This document shows, piece after piece, positions 33,391-47,423 of a DNA stretch of 64,000 nucleotides (positions are counted from its first letter, which is position 1; the number at the start of each line of letters is the position of its first letter). The notes beneath the pieces are model-generated. The model worked only from the letters and a program-made list of their open reading frames with translations. It was not told the origin of the DNA and searched no databases. This stretch comes from Diphasiastrum complanatum (Eukaryota > Streptophyta > Lycopodiopsida > Lycopodiales > Lycopodiaceae). The position numbers were made by a program, and so were the translations under genes. The DNA lies in the NCBI GenBank assembly GCA_029204225.1, contig CM055107.1, positions 23,423,178 to 23,487,177 on the forward strand. Direction: 5' to 3'.

Positions 33391-34210
33391 TTGTTTTGCC
33401 CCCCGTTGCACCACCGCTTGTGTTCATCCATTATACCCCATATCGCCATGATAAGACGAGAGGACGAGGAAGGACAAATTCACTGGCGCGTGACTGGGCT
33501 GGTGTAGGGAATAACGAAGGACCGTGGACGTGCCTGGTTTGTGCGAGGCCTCAGAATGCCTGCTGGGGCAAAGGGAGGGAAGGAACAATAATTAGAGGGC
33601 TAGGTCCACTGACATTTGTTTTGGAAGCGCATTGCGTAACGCGTTGAGAGTTGACGGGCAAAGGTTTTTCAAAATGACATTATGAATGTAAAGCGCCTTC
33701 GGACGAAATCCCGTTTGAATTTTTTATGTCTTTAGTTTGACAGGCATCTTAAAATTTCGCTTTATTTTCCTTTCATGTTCTGTTTTTATTAGGGGGGGGG
33801 GGGGGGAGTTTGCTCATTATGGCTTATTATGGGGCCTGTTTTTAATACATCATCGGCCAGCCCTGCTAATAACGTAGTAGGTAATATGCATCATTCGTTG
33901 CTAACAAGAAGAACTTAATGAAATATAGTGATGACAACTAGCAAGGATACCTACGAGAAAGTGCTTGGGAAACCTGAGTTATCCTCAAAAAAATCGGTAG
34001 TTTATAAAACTTATTAGATTTTCTAAGACTTTTACCTATAAAAGGGTATATATGTTTGTGTAAAAAATCGTTAAACATTTTATGATGCTGGTTTTCCAAG
34101 AAAACTTGTCGGTTACATTCCTATAGTTGCCGGTTTTTCCGAGCACTGAACAAGATATCATGCAAATTTCTCTTGACAGATTCAATTGCATTACTTCATG
34201 AAAGGCCCGT
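33391..34210. other. No gene recognised
   Basis: A plus-strand frame at 33396-33647 has no features. A run of about 15 G residues lies at 33793-33807. Confidence 0.4.
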
Positions 34211-34213
34211 GCA

Positions 34214-34305
34214 TCTTGAGCCTTCCTTGCAAGTCGAGACCCTGCCCTCGGGCAAGGGCCGTTCCTGCAAGGAAGGCCCTCGGACAACGAGGCCTTCCAC
34301 CATAC
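34214..34305. repeat. GC-rich hairpin
   Basis: GCCTTCCTTGCA near 34220 pairs with TGCAAGGAAGGC near 34268, enclosing an inner partial stem CCCTGCCC/GGCAAGGG. It shares the GGAAGGCC words of the foldback at 11367-11472 and may be a related, smaller foldback element. Confidence 0.5.
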
Positions 34306-37190
<2,885 letters not shown>

Positions 37191-37192
37191 AA

Positions 37193-37655
37193 TTAAGCCA
37201 AGTGTTGAGCATAGTTAGATTTACAAATGAAAAAATAATCTAAAGATCTGAGTACTTCCATACCCAAAATGAAGTGCAAATGTTTGAGATCTACCAACTT
37301 AAACCCTTTGAATAGATCTAGCTTAGTTTTCTCAACACCTTCTAAATCATCTACACTAAATATGAAATCATCAACACAAAGTAATAAAAGTACAATGTTG
37401 TTTTCATTAAATCTTATGTACAAAGGGGGATCATACTTACTAGGAGTAAATCCAATAGAGATAAGAAAAGTATCGAGCCTTGTGTTCCAAGTTCTAGAAG
37501 CTTGTTTCAAACCATACAAGCTCCTCTTGAGATGGCACACCTTGTCTTCCATACCTTGCTTGATGAAGCCCTCAGGCTGCTCCATGAATATGTTGTCTTC
37601 CAAGTGGCTATTTAAAAATGCATTTGACACATCCATTTGAAACACAAACAACCAA
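37193..37655 (-). mobile_element. Ty1/copia reverse transcriptase fragment
   Basis: An open 152-codon minus-strand frame: QMDVSNAFLNSHLEDNIFMEQ, CHLKRSLYGLKQASRTW, LLLCVDDFIFS and LHFILGMEV. The catalytic box is CVDD (Tyr replaced by Cys, both Asp kept). It is cut sharply at about 37655, next to the palindrome cluster, and on the left lacks the RT C-terminus and RNase H. The absence of stops suggests it is younger than most remnants here. Confidence 0.9.
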
Positions 37656-37664
37656 AGTCACAAC

Positions 37665-38150
37665 TACACATATGGGCGTTTTGCCACACGATGCTGCCAC
37701 GCGAACCTAATACTTAGCCAAAATTTTGACATTTTTCTTTTGTGTGGCATTGACACGCATGGAACATCCACGCCAAAACTTTTTTGGGGACCCTGCCGGT
37801 GAAATCCAGGCTGGAAGTGGGGTCCGACAACAAATTTTAGATTTTGCGTGGCACTGCCACGCATGCAGTGCCATGCAAATTTTAAAACTCGGAATTTGAA
37901 AAATGAATTCCAAAATGTGTCGGCGTGGCAGAGCCACGTGTGGAAGTACCACATACGACTATTATTTAACTACTTATCATGTGACATGTATCACTGGAGA
38001 TTTGCCATGCATGGCAATGCCATGCGTGGCAAATCTTCAGAGAAAATTTCAGGGAGTTGGCTTTTTATTATTGCCATGCATGGCAATATCAAAATACCAC
38101 ACTTTGGAAATTTACTTTGAAAATTTGCCACACATGGCAAAATAAATTTG
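37665..38150. repeat. Cluster of GCCA-NGC-TGGC palindromes
   Basis: At least eight short palindromic units of the type TGCCATGCATGGCA or GCCACGCNTGGC occur within about 480 bases, for example near 37845-37880, 37920-37940, 38008-38035, 38072-38092 and 38125-38140. They are spaced irregularly among unrelated sequence. Translation across them gives repetitive M-A-M-P-type frames on both strands, a by-product of the palindromes. Confidence 0.6.
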
Positions 38151-38159
38151 TTGTGATTC

Positions 38160-39183
38160 TTTTTTTTTTTTATTATTATGAATAATATTTTGATAAACAA
38201 CAACTTTACGATTAATTTAAAAGTAAATGAGATTTTTTTGAGGTTTTGAATAAGTGCAAACTAATAATAAAATGTGAACAAAAAATCAAATGATCATTAT
38301 GTCAAATTATTATGCTTTGACAAATTGGAATTATTACCAGTTGAATATAACCTGCTATCTTATGTATTTATGGACATTATGATGTGTTTCTATATTGAGA
38401 AAATTCCATCATCAAAATCTGGCATTAACCTCAATATGGTATTAATGGGTGAAAACATAAGTGAGTAAATTTGCACTTGAAAGGATGCTAACTACCTTGC
38501 AATTGAGAGCCATGTGGTAGCTTGTTAAGCTAATTTGTTGATAAAAAAGTTGCAATGTTATACACGTGTGTGTGTTTGCAAAGATGAATGAATAATAAAA
38601 CATTGTGACAAAGTGTATTATTATCTTTCATATAATTTTCACAAATGTTACACAAAGAAGATGCTTTTTAATTATAATATATAAATAATCAACATTTTAT
38701 ATTTTCTAATTGTTCTCTTAATTAGTTCACACATCTATTAATATTGATAAGTTTTTCCAATTCTAAGTGATTGTGAGATGTGTTTGAAATGAAACCATAG
38801 AAATGCAACATCGTAGAAAGATGTAATGATTTTAATTTGAAAAAATATCGGCCACAATGTATCATTTGTGAAAAATTGTCAAAAATCTATCTTGGTTATT
38901 TTGTGTTTCTAATTTGTGAGAAAAAATCAAGTGTGTGGCACATATTCCCACATGTAGAAAGTCAAAAATAGTTTATGATGTTGACTTCTAAGTTTTTATG
39001 TCAAGCATCTTGTTGTAGAGTTGTGATAGGGCCAAAATTGGCATAGATGGCAAATTGGTCAAATCCACATGTAATGCCTCTATTGAGCCAAAGTAGTGTA
39101 AGAGGTGAAACTCAAGCTAGTTAGGCTTGTGACACTTGTTTAGATGTAATTTGATGAGTGATCAAGTCAAAGTGTTGGCTTTG
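38160..39183. other. No gene recognised
   Basis: AT-rich sequence up to the gypsy LTR. No supported gene or repeat. Confidence 0.4.
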
Positions 39184-39542
39184 TGTTACGAGCTGGTAAC
39201 CAGTGCCGAATCCTAGAGAACACAGATAGGTCAGATACCACAGTCAGGGTCGTGTCCAGCGTACATGACCAACAGGGCAAGACAGTGTGTGTAGTGTGCC
39301 CCAGCACGGTCCATAGCCATGGCGGGCCTAACAAAGCCTAGGGACCCTGTCAGCAGGATAGGGCCCCCAGTTGGGTCCCGACGTGCAGTCGGCCACGTAA
39401 GTGCCACATGGCCGACACTTGGCAGTAGCATGCTACCAGTCCTCACACTGGGCTAGGAGGGGCTTATTCTATATCAGGGGGTAGGCAAGGTTGGGTGGAT
39501 CAGTTAGTGTTTGCCCTATTGTGGTGTTAGGGTGCTATTACA
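39184..39542 (+). mobile_element. 5' LTR of Ty3/gypsy element
   Basis: Begins TGTTACGAGCTGG and ends in CA just before a perfect primer-binding site, giving about 359 bp. The right edge is well supported by the PBS; the left edge is chosen from the TG start. No second LTR was found downstream, where the element is cut off. Confidence 0.6.
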
Positions 39543-39543
39543 C

Positions 39544-39556
39544 TGGTATCAGAGCC
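39544..39556 (+). promoter_or_regulatory. Primer-binding site (tRNA-iMet)
   Basis: TGGTATCAGAGCC, the standard plant initiator-Met PBS, lies one base after the LTR end. Confidence 0.85.
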
Positions 39557-40528
39557 ATCTCCATTTTTGGGAGCTAAGTAGCAGCAGGGAGAAAGTAGAG
39601 AGGGTGCTCAGAATCTCTTAAAAACTTGGGTTAATAGGAGAGACAGATCCAGCGCTGGAGGAGTAGCTTTCTATTTATAAAAATCTCCATTGAATCATCT
39701 TCCTTTAAGTGGGAATATGAGCTAGATTTCTGAGATAGATCCATCACTGTAGAAAACTACTATTTATCTTTCGTTTTCAGAGGGTAATTCTCAGATTTCA
39801 GAGGAAACAAAAATAAGAAGTAAGGGCCAGAACCAGCGCTGTCAGAAGAGTGCTTGAATCTCGATTTTCAAGTGCCAAACTGAAACTGTTGAGCGGGTTT
39901 TGGACAGAGGAAGGTAGGCAGGGTCTGAGAAGACCATTGCGAGCTGATTGTAGACTTCATCCTTCAAATTGATGCTCAGACATCTGAAGTTGGACACCTA
40001 CCGAAGCCCTCAGATCAGCGACCTACTATCTGAAGCTAAATCAGAGAAGCAAGTGGGCTTTGAGCCTTAAATCAGAAGTTTTTGGAGCCATCAAATAGCT
40101 GTCCAGTCAGCGAGGATAGAGGAGTACCAAAGTATTTGCATTTTTGGGGCCTCAAACCAAAGTTTTCTGAGAAATTGGACCTCAGCCAGGCAGCGAGTAC
40201 AATGTTCTGAAATTTTCAGAATTCAGAATTGAATCTTGGCTTCAAATCTGATTTTTAGAAACCATTTCAGAAGCAATTAGATTAGCGAGCTACTATAATC
40301 AAGGAACCGAAAATTTGGACGCCATTTTGAAGCTTCAAACTGGGATTTCTGGGATAGCAGGTCTGAAATCGTGGATAAAAGAGCTGAGAGGGTTCTTCTT
40401 CGTAATTTCTTTGGAAGTACAGTCCTCAGAAACAACTAAGTCATCTTTCCTTTACCTTGTACAGTTGTAAATTAGTCTTTTGACTTTTTTACATCAAAAG
40501 TTAAGGTACCTCTCTTTCAGTTCCGAAA
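39557..40528 (+). mobile_element. Ty3/gypsy leader
   Basis: About 970 bases of untranslated leader between PBS and gag. Several imperfect repetitions of 'gagctga', 'ctgaaatt' and 'tcagagg' give it a purine-rich, repetitive look. No open frame. Confidence 0.5.
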
Positions 40529-41464
40529 ATGACCACTCCTCAGGGACCTGATCAACCCCAGGAGAGAGGCTTCAACGAACTTGAAACAAAAGCCTTGGCT
40601 TACAGAAAAGGGAAGGAACCCATGGAAGTGGAAGAACAGGAACAGTTCGCCGAAGAACTCGACGAACTGGTTACCAAGGAGCAGTTTCTCCAATTGGTAA
40701 CAGAAGTGGATGAACTGAAGTTGGTATTAGCCAATTTCAAGTCCAGTGTGGACGACTCGTTCGCTGAACTCAAAAACTTAATTTTGAGTTCCGTGAAAGG
40801 AAGCCTTCCCTCCACTTCTCAATTATCCCCTTCTCCACTTCCATCAGTTTCGGGTGAGACTCTACGGTCTCACCCCAGTGTTTTTAAAGATTTAAAGCCT
40901 CCTACTTTTAATGGGGAAGAGAAGGATAGAAATGTAGATATTCTACAAACCTTCCTCAGCAGATGGAAGAATATTCATGCTCTTAAACAGACCCCTGACC
41001 ATTTGCAAGCAATTGAGGCCAGTCTTTCCTTAGGGCCTATGGCCTATAAGTGGTGGTTAAATCTCCAGGAGACTGGGCAGACTCCCCGGTCATGGAAAGA
41101 TTTTGAAGAAGCTTTCCTAAGAGAATTTCTACCAGAAAATAAACTGGATAGAGCCTGAGAAAGAACAGTAATGGATAAATCCCTCATCCAATATACCTCG
41201 CAGTATCGAGAAGCAATTTTAAAGATTAAAAATATGGATGACTATAAAAAAATCAGGGGATTTGTCCGTGGCCTCAAAGATGAATATAAAGTAGAGGTCC
41301 AGAGAAACTCGCCTACTACCCTTGAGCAAGCTCTCAGATATACTCAAATCTATGATGATTCAGTGGGTAGGAAGAAGGCGAGACAACAGCCACTTTCTGA
41401 GCAGCCTTCTCAGAAAGACTTTCAATTTAAAATAAAAAAATTTAAAAAGAAAGAAAGAAGATAA
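40529..41464 (+). mobile_element. Ty3/gypsy gag (one in-frame stop)
   Basis: ATG at 40529. The N-terminal part has an acidic coiled region (KEQFLQLVTEVDELKLVLAN), then the capsid: LKPPTFNGEEKDRNVDILQT, MAYKWWLNLQETGQTPRSW and FEEAFLREFLPENK. A TGA at 41156 interrupts the frame at the start of the next helix, where 'R-x-R-E-R' is usual. Beyond it the same frame continues (LIQYTSQYREAILKI; IRGFVRGLKDEY) to a stop at about 41462, with a basic tail. This is typical retrotransposon Gag architecture. Confidence 0.85.
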
Positions 41465-41499
41465 ATTTAAAGGTGAAGCTCCTCAGAAATGCCCTTCAC

Positions 41500-42190
41500 T
41501 CATACAGCCTTTAAAACCATATGATTTTGAGAAAGCCAAACAAGAACATTTGAGCTTTGTGTGTATGGGCAAGGGACACACAGTCAGACAGTGTCCCAAG
41601 GGGCCTTTCACTAAAAAAGATAAGAAAGATAAAAAACAAGTTCATCTTGTTCAGACTGTATGTTTCCCCAGTGACTCGGCAGCTTCCGAGATCAAAGTGT
41701 ATCATGAAGATCATGAACACTGTTACCAGCTGACCTCTGCAATGCTAGCGAGACCCTTCAGCTTTGGGCCGCATGACCTAGTACGTATGCATGGGAAAGT
41801 TGGTAACCAGTCAGTAAGAGTCATGGTTGATGATGGGGCAGCCCATAATTTCATCAACTACACCCTGGTTAAAAAGTTTAAACTACCAGAAGTACCTAGT
41901 CAGCATAGGTACATAGTTTCATTAGCTAAGGGTGAAGATAAAAAAATATGGGAAACTATTAAATCTTGGTATTCAGGGGTACCAAGATGAAATAAACTTT
42001 CAGATAATGCATCTGGATCGAACAGACATTGTTCTCGGGAGAGATTGGCTCTACAGTTTAGGACCTTCCCTCCATAGAAACTATCAGGAGAACACTCTCA
42101 GCTTTCAGCATACAGGCCGAGAGATCCAGTTGCATGGGGAGCATGATGTTCCCAACAACCCTATGGTCTACAGTTCAGAGCTCTGTTAGC
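41500..42190 (+). mobile_element. Ty3/gypsy zinc knuckle and protease
   Basis: SFVCMGKGHTVRQCP (41544-41590) is a C-x2-C-x4-H-x4-C knuckle whose first Cys is Ser. The protease follows: VRVMVDDGAAHNFIN at about 41812, with D-D-G in place of D-S/T-G, then a frame change near 41980 and DIVLGRDWLYSLGP (the 'I-L-G-x-D-W-L' flap end). It ends at a TAG at 42187. Catalytic competence is doubtful given the altered active-site triplet. Confidence 0.8.
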
Positions 42191-42199
42191 TAATCGAAG

Positions 42200-43825
42200 A
42201 CGAAGACCATCAGGTATTCTTATGTGACTTTCAGTTTATTCCTGAAGTTTCTATTTCCAGTTCTATTCAGCAAAAACTCAGTAAATTAGAAACTTTATTG
42301 TCTAAATTTAAAGATGTTTTTCCTAAAGATTTACCGCATGGTTTACCACCTAGTAGAGAGGTAGATCATGTAATAAACCTAGTACCAGGTACAGCACCTG
42401 TTTCTAAACCTTCGTATTAGGTCAACCGAACAGAGAATGAAGAAATAACTAGGCAGTTAACAGACTATCTTGGGAAAGGCCAAATTCAGACCAGTAGTTC
42501 ACCATGGGCCTCACCAGTCCTATGCCTCGGGCAGACGAGTTGTTTGATCAACTCGACGGGGCTAAGTTTTTCAGTAAAATAGACCTCAGATCGGGACATC
42601 ATCAAGTCCGTATAAAATCGGAAGATGTCTCGAAAACAGCTTTTAGGACTCGTCACGGTCATTATGAGTTTAAGGTGATGCCATTTGGGCTCACAAATGC
42701 TCCAGCTACCTTTATGAACTTGATGAACAGTGTCCTCAGACCATACTTGGGTAAGTTTGTAGTCGTATTTCTAGATGACATCCTCGTTTACAGCAAAACG
42801 AGGAAGGAGAATCTAAAACACCTCAGAAAGGTATTTCGACTGTTCAGAAAGCATAAGCTCTATGCTAAACAATCCAAGTTGAAGAAGTAGCATATTTGGG
42901 TCACATTATCTCTTCAGATGGGATTAAGATGGACCCAAATAAGGTTAAAGCCATACTCAGTTGGCTGAGACCTCATAATATTTTGGAACTTCAAATCTTT
43001 CTTGGTCTGGCGGGATATTACAGACGATTTGTCAAGGAATATGCTCAGATAGCAGTCCCTATGACAAATCTCCTTAAGGAAAAGAGAAAGGAGTTTATTT
43101 GGGAGTCCGCACAACAGGAGAGCTTTGATGCTCTCAAAACAGCCTTAGCTACAGCACCAGTTTTAAAAGTCGTCGACCCCAATCAACCATTTGTGGTCGA
43201 AACAGATGCTAGCGACTTTGCAGTAGGTGCTGTGCTAACTCAGGGTGGACGACCGGTTGCGTTCGAGAGTAAAAAACTCGAGCCAGTTCAGACTAGGTAC
43301 AGTGCCTATGAAAAGGAACTCTTTTCTATAGTCCATGCCCTTAAGACTTGGAGGCATTATTTGTATGGTGCCAGCTTTGAGGTCCTGACAGACCATGAGA
43401 GCCTCAGATACCTTTGCAATCAACCTGAGCTTAGAGGTCGGAAAGCTCGTTGGGCAGAGTTGATGCAAGAGTTTGACATGTCTATCAGATATAGACGTGG
43501 AAAATTCAATACAGGAGCAGATGCCCTTAGCAGAATGCCTATGATAAACGAGCTGAGTTTTACTCAGATTCGTAATGAGTTACTCGAGTCCTTGAGAGGA
43601 AAATGCCAGCATGATGCATTCTTCTCTACTATCTGGAACTCAGTCCAGAACAGACAGTTACAGACTCCAGAACCAGTTCCCGGGACTGGTGTCAGTTCAT
43701 TTAAGAATACGACAGCTTCCGTTGAGGATGATGATGAGTCTGAGTATATGTCGTCAGATGACATTGAGGATTCTGAGCCTGTATTACCCAAGCAAATTTG
43801 GGTGCACGAGAGATGGGTGGAATAA
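42200..43825 (+). mobile_element. Ty3/gypsy RT-RNase H, integrase missing
   Basis: RT begins FKDVFPKDLPHGLPPSREVD and [13 protein letters not shown]. An internal deletion of roughly 28 codons near 42520 removes the 'C-I-D-Y-R-A-L-N' segment and joins PV to [13 protein letters not shown]. Then come [27 protein letters not shown] and FLDDILVYS (catalytic Asp pair). A one-base shift near 42878 precedes [11 protein letters not shown]. RNase H is complete: [38 protein letters not shown] and GADALSRMP. The frame ends at 43823 in acidic linker sequence, and no integrase follows: the element meets the LINE at about 43826. Confidence 0.9.
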
Positions 43826-44650
43826 TGAGTGGTTGGGAAGTCGGATGGAGCTTATACTGAAAGATAGAAAGGAGTGATCGAAAAGGGTAGTGGGATGGAA
43901 ATCAGATATAAGTGGGATAAAAGCTGGTGACCCCATGAGATAGTCGACAACACTGTGTCCTCCACTATGTGGATGGCAAGTGAATCTGCTAGAATGTGGC
44001 CAGCAAGCCAAGCCATTGTAAATGGCCAACTCGTGAGCCTCACCCATCTATAGAAGGTACTCTCCATAACTCGTGATAGGGCCCATCATATCCTTTGAGC
44101 TCCTAGTGATGCCAATGTCCTCACAATAAATAGCTCGTGTACGTAATATGTCATCAGTGTCATGGAAATCCACCTATCTGGTAGCAGTCCTAGCATTAAA
44201 GTTGCCAGTGAGAAGGACATAACCCTGACTGTAAATCTGACAATGTCAGCGGAGAGATCATTATAAGGAGAGCCAGAGCCGTCTGCAAAGGAGGAGGACT
44301 CTGGAGGGAAGTAGTAGATAGCAATGAAGAGATCCCCATCCAAACCGATAGCTCGCCTAGTGATATGAGCCCATATGTATCGTGCATGTGCATCATGTTC
44401 GGAGAAACTCTATAACTGGTTGTAGTGACTCTCGATAAAGACATGCAACTCCACCTGAACCTCTGCCACTCGCTGATCGAGTCTCTGTCCTATAAACTGA
44501 ATCCCATCTGTAACCTGCAAATGTGGATAGTCCTCTCTCTGGGCTCTCATGTGTCTCCATAAAAAATAATATATCTCTGTCTATGATGAAGTCGGTAAGA
44601 TCTCCAGCCGTGGATGATGAGTGTATGCCATTACAATTCCATATTCCAAG
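43826..44650 (-). mobile_element. LINE ORF2 endonuclease domain (ORF2 truncated)
   Basis: On the minus strand, shifted frames rebuild an apurinic-type endonuclease in order: IWNCNGIHSS near 44630 (N-terminal Asn motif), FFMETHES (catalytic Glu), GGVACLYR, FIAIYYFPPES, YVLLTGNFNART (the 'G-D-F-N' motif with Asn for Asp), GHSVVDYLM and FDHSFLSFS (the 'S-D-H' end with Phe for Ser). No reverse transcriptase follows; sequence identity stops at the junction with the gypsy element. At least three frameshifts. Confidence 0.75.
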
Positions 44651-44667
44651 ATGTAGGTGGTGTGGAG

Positions 44668-44700
44668 GGGGTCCCGGGATGCTCCCATGCCCGGGACCCC
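44668..44700. other. Hairpin between LINE ORF1 and ORF2
   Basis: GGGGTCCCGGG (44668-44678) and CCCGGGACCCC (44690-44700) are perfect 11-base complements around an 11-base loop that contains an ATG on the coding strand. It sits just after the ORF1 stop (44707-44709) and just before the ORF2 reading frame. Confidence 0.7.
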
Positions 44701-44706
44701 AATTTC

Positions 44707-46087
44707 CTATAGGTTATTTCCAGATGCAGTACCATCGAGGTACCGAACAACTCCATCACGATAGATTGCTCGTCTTCCGGTCGCTTTGGCGGTTTGGAGT
44801 GCTTGGCATCTCTCTTCAACTTGGATATAGGTAAGGTCATCATCCATGAAGATTTTGGTGTCTCTCAATTTGGTTCTTTTCCACAAGGTTGCCTTACGAT
44901 ATGTATGTGACGTGAAGCGGAGGACCAAAGTAGTGGTGTCTTTCCTAGTACACCATGTTGTATCCAAACCATCTGCATTGTGTCCTAGGGTAGTGCATAA
45001 AAATCTTTTGCTTCGTCAATGACATTTTGGGTGTCCACGATGCCTCGTACCCTAATATTGAGAGCCTTGGAATCTCGAAGTTTCTCTTCCATAAGAGTAG
45101 CGAAAATGAATGATTGAAAAGGGGGAGACTTACTTCCGTCATCGGCTGTCCAAGGTGGACTGGTAGCTTTGTTCTTGGTGATGATAGAAGCCCATGTGTT
45201 CGTCGATTCTTTGTGTTGGTTCAGTCGTTGTTCCAGATCTTGAACCTTCATCTTTGTCTCTTCATCTGGTTGGGAAGCATATTTATTTTCCATTTCTGTT
45301 TGGAGCTGTTGGTTCTCTGTGCATAGGTGGATGATTTCCAGTTTCAGAGTTTGCACATCTGTCTTCAATTCTTTCAGTTGGTAGGCTAGGAAATTCTCGA
45401 AGGAATTGGAGGAGGTGTAGTCGGCATGAGACAAGAAGGAGGTGTCTGGAGCAGCGTTGGTAGAGATGGAAGTCGAAGGGACAGGGGATGAGGGAGGGTT
45501 TGTGTGGGATTGTTGTTGCGAAGCAGTGGGGGCAGGTGTCTGTTGTGCAGCAGGAGGGACCTGTTGCTCAGTATCAGGATCGCATGTGGAGGGGGAGTGG
45601 AGAGAAGGGGCAGCAGGTGGGCAGGACAGGACAGCAGGTGGGACGGAGGAGGAGGGCGGAGCAAGCGATGGATAGGGTAGGGCATTAGGTAGATCAAAGG
45701 AGGGCGAGTGGGCAACAGGTGGAGCGAAAGAAGGGGAGGACAGGGTAGCGGGTGGAGCTGAGGAGGGCAGATGGTGGACAGTGGACAGAGGATGGTGTTG
45801 GTGGGCAGCAGACGGAGCGGAGGGAGGTGGAGCGGAGGATGGGTGGGCAGCAGATGGAGCGGAGGGAGGTGGAGCGGAGGAGAGGAGTGAAGCAACAAGT
45901 GGAGCGGAGGGAGGTGGAGCGGAGGAGGGGGGCGAAGCAACAGGTGGAGCGGAGGAGGGGGGCGAGCAGTAGGTGGAGCAGAGGGGGGTGGAGCGACAAT
46001 AGGTGTGGATGGGGGTGGGGTAGAGGATGATGGAGGGGGTCAGGGAGGAGCGGGGGAGCAAGGGCTCCCCCTGGTTCTACGAGCCAT
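44707..46087 (-). mobile_element. LINE ORF1, L1-type RNA-binding protein
   Basis: ATG at 46087 (MARRTRGSPC), then a frameshift into a 350-codon open frame. The N-terminal half is Pro/Ser/Ala-rich with tandem repeats of about 18 residues (SSAPPPSAPSAAH units; DNA at about 45800-45990). A coiled coil follows (LAYQLKELKTDVQTLKLEI; a long Q/E/K helix). LNIRVRGIVD then opens an RRM-like part, and after a shift near 44985 comes the C-terminal domain (LRFTSHTYRKATLWKRT; FMDDDLTYIQVEERCQAL). The order coiled coil, RRM, CTD is that of L1 ORF1p, whereas many plant LINEs carry a different ORF1 with a CCHC knuckle. Stop at 44707-44709. Confidence 0.7.
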
Positions 46088-46198
46088 GGAGGTGGGAGAG
46101 GAGGGTGAGAGAAGAGAGGGGGGAGAGCGAGGGGGGTAGTCCAGGGTAGGGCGAGCTAGGACAGGGTAGCAGCAGCAGCCATCACCATTGCGAGGCAG

Positions 46199-46367
<169 letters not shown>

Positions 46368-46539
46368 CATTCTCAATTCTATGAAGGTATGTACCCCTAT
46401 TTTTTTCCTGTTGAAGGCATGATATCATAAACAGTTATTTGTTGGACTTGAAACATCCACAAGGAAGGCCATGCCATTGGGAGCGAGCATTGTGGTGACA
46501 TTCTGGAATAGGATACAATCGTTTGGAAATTTTAACAAA

Positions 46540-47340
46540 CACTTTTATTCAAAATCTGTGAGGAGGTCTTCTTATTCTCATCGACCTTCTTGGTTCGATT
46601 TTTTGTTGCTGGTTTGTTTGCTTCTCAAATTTCTCGATAGGGTGGTCTTTCGTTTCCTGTTTTGGAGTTTGTGGTTTGACATTCTGGTTCAACGTCTGGC
46701 CTTGAACTCCTTCAATTGGCAGTATTGAGAAGATTTCATGGCCTCTTGATTCTTTGACTTCTAGAAATGTCAATTCTCAAACTTCACATCTCTATTCATC
46801 ACCACCTTTTTTGAGGTTGGATTGTAGAGTCGATAGGTCTGTGAGCTGTTCAAATATCCGACCATCATAGTCTGCACCAAATTTTTGTGGAGTTTGATTC
46901 TCTTTCTTTTGGTAAGTGCATGTCTGCTGCACATATGAACACTCATACGACAGATCAGGCTTCTCACCCATCCACATTTGGTACAATGTTTTGTTCTCTA
47001 GCATTATAGTTGTTATCTATCTATTTTGTAGGTGTACAATAGTTGCAATTGCTTCAGCCCAAAATTGACTTGGCAATTGTGCTTGAGCCATCATGCACTT
47101 GGCTCCTTCGACAAGAGTCATGTTTAATCGTTCCGGTATACCATTATACTAGATGCTCGATTCCTTTGTCCTCGCAAAATCTTGAAAACTCCCAACTCGA
47201 ATACTCGCCTCCATTGATGGACTTAAGAGTCTGCAATTTTTAGGAGTGTCATTCTACAAATGCCACGAACTTCTTGACTCCAGCGAACACTTCGGACTTC
47301 TTCTTCAAGTAACACAATTTTCTATTGAGTGGGTAATTGA
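46540..47340 (-). mobile_element. Ty1/copia integrase end and linker
   Basis: Minus-strand pieces: SINGGEYSSWEFSRFCEDKG (region of the second catalytic Asp, near 47215), LPSQFWAEAIATIVHLQNR (about 47060), LYQMWMGEKPDLSY, MVGYLNSSQTYRLYNPTSK with NRDVKFEN, and a linker ending RRSMRIRRPPHRF near 46555. Stops and shifts are numerous. RT is absent to the left; the LINE leader abuts it. To the right the copia sequence ends near 47340, before the methyltransferase-like gene. Confidence 0.8.
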
Positions 47341-47423
47341 AAACGTTTCTCCTAACTTGAAGATTTATTCCAAAACTTTTAGAAATCAAGGTATAAAAAA
47401 TAAAATCACATTTTTGCGTAAAA

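Noticed and set aside
37848-38203. Overlapping M-A-M-P-type frames on both strands
   Set aside because: They are generated by the repeated GCCATGC palindromes and have no independent support.
45442-46030. Plus-strand Gly/Glu-rich frames and a minus-strand Pro/Leu-rich frame over the LINE ORF1 repeats
   Set aside because: These are alternative frames of the tandem-repeated ORF1 N-terminus; the 44985-46061 minus frame alone leads into coiled coil and RRM-like sequence.
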